The position numbers were made by a program, and so were the translations under genes. A DNA stretch of 10,590 nt from SIG471 sp045638565 (lineage in GTDB: Bacteria > Bacillota > Clostridia > Oscillospirales > Butyricicoccaceae), in contig JAZUBN010000176.1 in the NCBI GenBank assembly GCA_045638565.1, positions 1 to 10,590 on the forward strand, read 5' to 3'. The stretch's first letter is position 1; every line of letters starts with the position of its first letter. Shown one piece after another: positions 6,281 to 10,590 of this stretch. The notes below the pieces were generated by a model. It made no database searches, was not told where the DNA came from, and saw nothing but the letters and a program-made list of their open reading frames with translations.

Positions 6281-6311
6281 ATCATAAACCATGACGTAAG
6301 GTCAATGTCAA
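6281..6311 (-). promoter_or_regulatory. MerR-type promoter with 19-bp spacer (merR autoregulation)
   Basis: Reading the minus strand, -35 TTGACA (6311-6306), a spacer of exactly 19 bases (6305-6287) and -10 TATGAT (6286-6281) precede the regulator. The spacer carries an imperfect dyad ACCTTACGTCATGGT, the kind of operator MerR proteins use to untwist over-long promoters. Transcription should start near 6274, about 30 bases before the ATG. This points to ligand-dependent self-activation. Confidence 0.85.
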
Positions 6312-6367
6312 TAGTTTTCCGAATATTTTTCATAACTTATGCAAAAAATATTTCCGAGGTGCATAAT

Positions 6368-7789
6368 ATGGAAAAAATATCGAAAAATCTCGATGAAAAT
6401 GTAAAATATCTCAAGGATATATTTGAAAATGACAGCACATTCATAGTCCGTCCCCTTGAAACACGGACAGGGCAGAGGTGCTGTGTCTTTTTCTGCGACG
6501 GTATGGTAAATACAGCCGTTGTCAATGATTCTGTCGTTCGTCCCATAGTTTCATGGAATGAAAAGATTCTCCCGGGCAGCGAAATTGCAGATCTCAAAAC
6601 AAAGGTCCTCTTTGCCAACGATATAAAGATAGCAAAGACATTTGACGATGCCATTTCGGGCATTTTATATGGTGATACCATACTTGTGACCGAAGGAGCC
6701 GATATGGCTCTTGTCATCAATACCAAAGGCTTCGTCCTCCGTTCAATATCCGAGCCGGGTGGAGAGAAAATCGTCACAGGCCCCAAAGAAGGCTTCACGG
6801 AGGGTATTATGCAAAATACCACCCTTATCCGCAGACGGCTGAAAAGCGAAAAGCTCAAGTTTACATTCATTTCGCTGGGCACAGTTTCGAAAACCACCTG
6901 CTGTGTATGCTATATCGATGGGATTGCCGATGAAAATGTGGTATGTGAAGTTAAAAAACGTCTTGAAAATGTGAAAATCGATGGTATTCTCAATTCGAAT
7001 TACATCGAGGAAAATATAACCGACCGAAAAGGCTCTCCGATGGCGCTTATCGGCAAAACCGAGCGGCCTGATGTTGTGGCATCACGGCTGCTTGAAGGCA
7101 GAGTGGCTCTCATCGTGGACGGCACGCCTGTCGTCCTGACAATGCCATATATATTCATCGAGCAGTTTCAGTCGCCCGAAGATTACTATGCAAACCCATT
7201 CTTCTCGTCCTTTTCGAGGCTTATCAGAATAATGGGATTTTTTGTGGCAATATCGGCTTTGCCTGTCTATATTTCTCTCATCACATACCATCCCGAAATG
7301 CTGCCAAGTCCCCTTTTATTCTCCATTTCGGCAGCAAGGGACAATGTACCCCTGCCGACAGTGCTTGAAGCCTTTGCCCTCTTAATCAGCTTTGACATAC
7401 TGCGTGAAGCGGGAAAACGTACTCCAGATGTAATCGGTCAGACAATGAGCATCGTAGGCGCTCTCATTCTCGGTCAGGCGGCGGTCGAGGCTCGGTTTGT
7501 GTCGGCGCCAATGATAATTGTAGTGGCTATTTCGGGCATAACGGGGCTTATGCTGCCCAATATGCGGTCGCTTATCACCTTTTCACGGATTATGCTGATG
7601 GTGCTGTCCAGTTTTATGGGACTTTACGGATATATCTTTGGTCTGCTGTGGATAATGAGCTATATCGTTTCGACAAACTCATTCGGTGTGCCGCTTACAG
7701 GCGGAAAATTATGGGGTGAAGACTCATTCATCAGGGCGGCATGGAGCAGAATGAAGCCGTCGGGCAGATTCATAGGAGGAAAGGAATGA
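6368..7789 (+). CDS. gerA: Spore germination receptor subunit A (GerA family)
   Basis: A-subunit of a nutrient germinant receptor in the inner spore membrane. The 473-residue protein has the family's two-part build. A soluble N-terminal region of about 255 residues includes GPKEGFTEGIMQNTTLIRRR (138-157) and TERPDVV (231-237). The membrane part from about 287 includes ILREAG (344-349), the IGQTMSIVGALILGQAAVEA region (356-375) and several hydrophobic spans. The start is ATG 6368, with GAGGTG at 6356-6361. The frame stays open far upstream, but that extension runs antisense through merR and is not coding. The stop overlaps the gerC start (ATGA). Family members are normally made in the forespore under sigma-G; I could not place a convincing sigma-G promoter. 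Confidence 0.96.
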   Translation: MEKISKNLDENVKYLKDIFENDSTFIVRPLETRTGQRCCVFFCDGMVNTAVVNDSVVRPIVSWNEKILPGSEIADLKTKVLFANDIKIAKTFDDAISGILYGDTILVTEGADMALVINTKGFVLRSISEPGGEKIVTGPKEGFTEGIMQNTTLIRRRLKSEKLKFTFISLGTVSKTTCCVCYIDGIADENVVCEVKKRLENVKIDGILNSNYIEENITDRKGSPMALIGKTERPDVVASRLLEGRVALIVDGTPVVLTMPYIFIEQFQSPEDYYANPFFSSFSRLIRIMGFFVAISALPVYISLITYHPEMLPSPLLFSISAARDNVPLPTVLEAFALLISFDILREAGKRTPDVIGQTMSIVGALILGQAAVEARFVSAPMIIVVAISGITGLMLPNMRSLITFSRIMLMVLSSFMGLYGYIFGLLWIMSYIVSTNSFGVPLTGGKLWGEDSFIRAAWSRMKPSGRFIGGKE

Positions 7790-8892
7790 AAATCAGAATA
7801 CTGACATTACTGCCCCTTTTATTGATTGTAAGCGGCTGTTATGACTACAGGGAAACAGACGATATGGCGATAGTTTCTGGGCTTCATGTGGCTGAGGGAG
7901 CTGAAAAAGCCTATAAGCTCACCTTCGAGATGGTGGGCACCACAAGTGATGGGGGAACAAAGGCCACCGTCACGGCAAGGGAGGGGGACACGATAGCAGA
8001 GGCAATAGACAATGCAACCGCTCTTTCGGGCAAACGGCTGTATTTTGGACACGCTCAGGTACTTGCCATCGATTACGCTCTTGCACAGGAGGGAATAGCC
8101 GATATTCTGGACTATTTTACAAGGCAGAACGATATGCGGCTTACAATAAATGTGGTGGCGACAAAGGATATAAAGGGGGAGGATTTTTTCAAAGGTCAGG
8201 ATGATGAGGTGCGCTCCTTTGTGATTGCCGATATGCTTAAAGCCAATGAAGAACGGGCAATAACCCCCGATACCCAGCTTTATACCTTTATATCAGATAG
8301 CTTTGAGCAGGGAACAGACGGCTTCATGCCGATTGTAAATATGGGAAATGATGGAAATATGAAGGTCAGTTCAGCGGCGATTTTCAAAGATGCTGTGCTG
8401 ACAGGACAGCTTGACGAGGACGATACAAAGTATCTTATGATGCTTAATAATATCGGAAACAGGGGAGGATTTATCCTCGAAAGAGAGCAAGGTAAGCCTC
8501 TTTCCTTTGAGATACGAAGCCGAAAGGCGAAAATTGAGCCTCATCTTGAATGGGAAAGGCTTATCTGCGATGTGGAGCTTGAGGCTCAGCTGGGCATACT
8601 CGAGCTGACGGGAACGAGGGGGATTCTCAGCCGTGAAAAGCTTGATGAAATTGAGGCTGAACTGGGAAAATATGTATCAGAGCAGCTCGGCTCCACCCTT
8701 GACGAAATGAGCCGAAGCAATACGGCCGATGTGCTTGGCATCGAACGAAGTCTTATAAGAAAACAGCCCGAGCTGAAAGGCTTTCTGAAAGAAAACTTTC
8801 AGGGACTTTATAAAGATGCCTATTTTAATGTGACGACAAAAATAAGCATCATCGACAGCGGCAGAACGCTGAGAAAGCTTGGTGTACAATGA
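7786..8892 (+). CDS. gerC: Spore germination receptor lipoprotein subunit C (GerC family)
   Basis: C-subunit of the germinant receptor, a lipoprotein on the outer face of the inner spore membrane. The 368-residue protein begins with a lipoprotein signal, MKIRILTLLPLLLIVSGC, with the lipid-modified cysteine predicted at C18, followed by YDYRETDDMAIVSGL in the usual GerC style. Later landmarks include a FGHAQVLAI stretch, RQNDMRLTINV and a C-terminal alpha/beta region ending YFNVTTKISIIDSGR. The start at 7786 is fixed by AGGAGG at 7774-7779 and by the ATGA overlap with gerA; an earlier in-frame ATG at 7741 lies inside gerA and would bury the signal peptide. Its stop overlaps the next start, again as ATGA. 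Confidence 0.95.
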   Translation: MKIRILTLLPLLLIVSGCYDYRETDDMAIVSGLHVAEGAEKAYKLTFEMVGTTSDGGTKATVTAREGDTIAEAIDNATALSGKRLYFGHAQVLAIDYALAQEGIADILDYFTRQNDMRLTINVVATKDIKGEDFFKGQDDEVRSFVIADMLKANEERAITPDTQLYTFISDSFEQGTDGFMPIVNMGNDGNMKVSSAAIFKDAVLTGQLDEDDTKYLMMLNNIGNRGGFILEREQGKPLSFEIRSRKAKIEPHLEWERLICDVELEAQLGILELTGTRGILSREKLDEIEAELGKYVSEQLGSTLDEMSRSNTADVLGIERSLIRKQPELKGFLKENFQGLYKDAYFNVTTKISIIDSGRTLRKLGVQ

Positions 8893-9065
8893 AAATAACA
8901 GCGGTAATTTTACTGTACGCCCTTTTCCTGACGGGCGACAGAGGTCAGGCAAGGCTGAAAATGCAGCTGTGGGTTCTTGTGCCTTTCTTTTTGATATGTC
9001 TCGCCCTTGCTCTCGGCCTTGAAGTGCCGACCATGAATGAAATCACAGGGGGATGGATGGGATGA
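8889..9065 (+). CDS. 58-residue two-helix membrane protein in ger operon; candidate D-type receptor subunit
   Basis: A short gene sits exactly between gerC and gerB. Its ATG overlaps the gerC stop (ATGA at 8889-8892) and its stop TGA (9063-9065) overlaps the gerB ATG at 9062, so it is coupled at both ends. The product has two hydrophobic segments, residues 3-15 (ITAVILLYALFLT) and about 27-44 (LWVLVPFFLICLALALGL). A charged hinge GDRGQARLK joins them and a short polar tail follows, which suggests a helical hairpin in the membrane. Some Bacillus and Clostridium germinant-receptor operons carry a small fourth gene for a two-helix D subunit that modulates germination; this ORF fits by size, topology and position. 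I do not recognise a sequence family. Without it there would be a 169-bp hole in an otherwise overlapping operon. Confidence 0.8.
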   Translation: MKITAVILLYALFLTGDRGQARLKMQLWVLVPFFLICLALALGLEVPTMNEITGGWMG

Positions 9066-10066
9066 ACAAGCTGACAGCAAGGCAGATATTTTGCCTTTAT
9101 ACCCTCTTTATTCTGGGAAGTATATCGACAATAGGCGGCACAAATGAGGCAGGGAGAGATTATTATCTGTCCTTCCTCATTGGTGGAGCAGGCGGATTTA
9201 TATTCAATACCCTTTATGTAAACATTGGGAAAAGATGGAAAATAACAAAGGCGGTTTACGCCCTTGTTACCCTCTTTGTTGCCGCTATATCCATGAGCCT
9301 TTTCACGATGTTCATATCCCAGATGACTCTTATCAATACGCCCAATATCATAATCGCCGCCTTTATAGCCTCTACTGTCTATATAATGTGCCGCGGCGGA
9401 ATAAAGACATTGGCAAGGCTGAGCGGGATGATATTTCCGCTTGTCATCACCCTTATCACAGTTGCATCCCTTGGGGCAATGCAGCAGGCCGACCTGAAAA
9501 ATATGCTTCCACTGATGGAAAACGGCTGGCAGACTCTGCTGGACGGCAGTTTCACATCCTTCATGTTTTACTTTGCCGAAGGCTTTTCCTGCGTGATGGT
9601 GCTGTCGGAAATGGCACAAAAAAGGGATGCCATAAAGGGCATCCTTTGGGGGACTGTGTTTGTGACAGTCTTTGTTACGGTGATTTTTATACGCAATCTT
9701 GCCGTTCTCGGCTGGCCTTTTGTCGGCTCGCTGTATTTTCCGTCTTATACTGTGGCAAGCATTGTGCAGATGGGGAAGTTTTTCCAGAGAATGGAAGTTC
9801 TTATATCCATCGTGTTCATTCTGTGCAAGCTGATGAAGATAGCATTACTGGAAGAATATGTAAAAAGAACGGTAGAGGGAATAACGGGAAAAGGCATCAG
9901 CTGCGGCATGGTGACAACTGCCGTTTTTACCCTTTCACAGGTGATTTTCGGCGGTGTGATCGATGCATTCATCTGGCTGGAAGGCTACAGATATTATCTC
10001 ATCCTGCCTTGTGTAGTGCTGCCGCTTGTTGAGGGAATGCTGAGCAGAATGAGGAGAAAATCGTAG
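9062..10066 (+). CDS. gerB: Spore germination receptor subunit B (GerB family)
   Basis: B-subunit of the germinant receptor, a multi-pass membrane protein of the amino acid/polyamine/organocation transporter superfamily thought to bind the germinant. The 334-residue protein opens MNKLTARQIFCLYTLFILGS, the usual first helix of the family, and hydrophobic spans continue to the end (roughly ten), with little soluble sequence. The start at 9062 is preferred over the in-frame ATG at 9053: AGGGGG (9047-9052) is nine bases from 9062 but abuts 9053, and 9062 gives the ATGA overlap with the preceding small gene. It is the last gene of the operon. The gene order A-C-small-B differs from the A-B-C order of Bacillus subtilis gerA. 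Confidence 0.94.
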   Translation: MNKLTARQIFCLYTLFILGSISTIGGTNEAGRDYYLSFLIGGAGGFIFNTLYVNIGKRWKITKAVYALVTLFVAAISMSLFTMFISQMTLINTPNIIIAAFIASTVYIMCRGGIKTLARLSGMIFPLVITLITVASLGAMQQADLKNMLPLMENGWQTLLDGSFTSFMFYFAEGFSCVMVLSEMAQKRDAIKGILWGTVFVTVFVTVIFIRNLAVLGWPFVGSLYFPSYTVASIVQMGKFFQRMEVLISIVFILCKLMKIALLEEYVKRTVEGITGKGISCGMVTTAVFTLSQVIFGGVIDAFIWLEGYRYYLILPCVVLPLVEGMLSRMRRKS

Positions 10067-10093
10067 TGGCGAGTATTTATGACGTACCGCATT

Positions 10094-10264
10094 TGTAGGG
10101 ACTGGCGTCCTCGACGGTCCGCAGTGAAAAATGAATAGTGAATAGTGAATAATTGTGGTGTGACAAAGTCACATTGGATAAGTTGACAACCCCTCCGTCA
10201 CACTTCGTGTGACACATCCCCTTGCACAGGGGAGGCTTTTGTAGGGGCGAGCATTGCTCGTCCG
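10094..10264 (+). repeat. Composite repeat, copy B, after gerB
   Basis: The modules follow the order of 4663-4815: TGTAGGGACTGGCG...CGACGGTCCG (10094-10121); an AT-rich stretch with TGAATAG repeated in tandem (10132-10152); TGTGAC-AAA-GTCACA (10159-10173); ACAACCCCTCCG; and CCCC/GGGG with GGAGGCTTTT (to 10240). Here an extra perfect hairpin GTCACAC-TTC-GTGTGAC (10197-10213) is present, and a TGTAGGGGCGAGC-ATT-GCTCGTCCG unit (10240-10264) follows directly, without the CATTCC module. The 238-bp gap between gerB and the next gene holds only this and a terminator. Confidence 0.85.
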
Positions 10265-10269
10265 CAATT

Positions 10270-10299
10270 AAAAAAGGCACCTTTACGGATGCCTTTTTT
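10270..10299. terminator. Bidirectional rho-independent terminator
   Basis: AAAAAAGGCA (10270-10279) pairs with TGCCTTTTTT (10290-10299), giving a T-run on either strand. It lies five bases past the stop of the minus-strand gene at 10305, and would also stop read-through from gerB. Confidence 0.88.
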
Positions 10300-10304
10300 A
10301 CATA

Positions 10305-10590
10305 TTATTCGTTATAAATCTTTATTACTCCAAGCTCCTGCAGCTTGCAGATGAGGAGAACGATGACAGGAACGAGGAACATACCGCCGAAACCTGCGAT
10401 ACGATAGCCGAAATAGATGCACAGCAGGCTGACGAATGGATGAAGGCCGATATGCATACCGACGATTTTAGGCTCGATCATATTGCGGATGACGAGCACG
10501 ACACCGTAGGTTGCAATCATACCGATAGCGTGGATGAAATCGCCTGTCACAAGGCTAAGTCGGATCGTAGCCATGTCGTTCTGTGAGCCA
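10305..10590 (-). CDS. AI-2E/YtvI-family membrane protein, C-terminal part (runs off window)
   Basis: Only the last 95 codons are present. The frame stays open to the window edge (GSQND precedes the internal Met at 10574), so the true start lies outside. The visible part carries the hallmark C-terminal block of the AI-2E transporter/PerM/YtvI family (PF01594): IEPKIVGMHIGLHP, then an IYFGYRIAGFGGMFLVPV stretch, flanked by hydrophobic helices and ending KLQELGVIKIYNE. Family members are seven- or eight-helix inner membrane proteins. YtvI is a sporulation-associated member in Firmicutes, and others export quorum signals or act as Na+/H+ antiporters. The fragment cannot separate these roles. It converges on the ger operon and ends at the shared terminator. 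Confidence 0.88.
   Translation of the reverse strand, partial: GSQNDMATIRLSLVTGDFIHAIGMIATYGVVLVIRNMIEPKIVGMHIGLHPFVSLLCIYFGYRIAGFGGMFLVPVIVLLICKLQELGVIKIYNE

Noticed and set aside
6245..6292. Longer merR start at 6292
   Set aside because: It would begin within the predicted -10 box and upstream of the expected transcription start; ATG 6244 has AAAGGA at good spacing and begins at the helix-turn-helix.
5594..6367. A 258-codon upstream extension of the gerA frame
   Set aside because: It runs antisense through nearly all of merR and its promoter, does not resemble GerA, and ATG 6368 has its own ribosome binding site and a normal family N-terminus.
6321..6368. Sigma-G-like promoter for gerA (GAATA at 6321, CATAATA at 6362)
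   Set aside because: The two boxes are at the wrong spacing, and CATAATA overlaps the start codon; no convincing pair was found.
9053..9061. Earlier gerB start (ATG 9053)
   Set aside because: The AGGGGG site directly abuts it, leaving no spacing; 9062 has nine bases and the ATGA overlap.
8945..9619. 224-codon minus-strand frame opposite gerB
   Set aside because: Low-complexity, cysteine/histidine-rich translation antisense to clear GerB and small-gene frames; treated as a shadow.

Overview
The window looks like chromosome of an endospore-forming anaerobic Firmicute (class Clostridia, possibly the gut Oscillospiraceae/Ruminococcaceae group). The evidence is a GerA/GerC/GerB spore-germination receptor operon, the linkage of a DUF512 radical-SAM gene to der, plsY and gpsA that is familiar from Clostridia, AGGAGG-type ribosome binding sites, and intergenic spaces filled with short GC-rich palindromes. 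The species cannot be named from this sequence.

Layout. (1) 98-4527, plus strand: a housekeeping cluster with a PDZ/radical-SAM DUF512 protein, ribosome-assembly GTPase Der, acyltransferase PlsY and glycerol-3-phosphate dehydrogenase GpsA. GpsA makes sn-glycerol-3-phosphate and PlsY acylates it, so the last two genes are consecutive steps of phospholipid synthesis. An array of five mini-hairpins separates plsY from gpsA, and a strong terminator follows gpsA. (2) 4528-4991: a gene-free stretch built of repeat modules. (3) 4992-5318: a 108-residue ORF that looks like a piece of a YtcJ-type amidohydrolase, with its own ribosome binding site and terminator. (4) 5368-5453: three palindromic repeat units. 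(5) 5474-6244, minus strand: a MerR regulator with a TipAS-type ligand domain. It has a textbook MerR promoter with a 19-bp spacer and a strong internal ribosome binding site that should also yield the ligand domain alone, as in Streptomyces tipA. (6) 6368-10066, plus strand: a translationally coupled germination operon, gerA - gerC - 58-codon two-helix membrane protein - gerB. The small gene is a candidate fourth (D-type) receptor subunit. (7) 10067-10304: another composite repeat and a bidirectional terminator. (8) 10305-10590, minus strand: the C-terminal end of an AI-2E/YtvI-family membrane protein that runs off the window.

Points most worth a second look are the internal TipAS start, the small gene in the ger operon, and the modular palindromic repeats. 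Their arms differ between copies but mostly remain complementary, and some copies serve as, or sit next to, transcription terminators.
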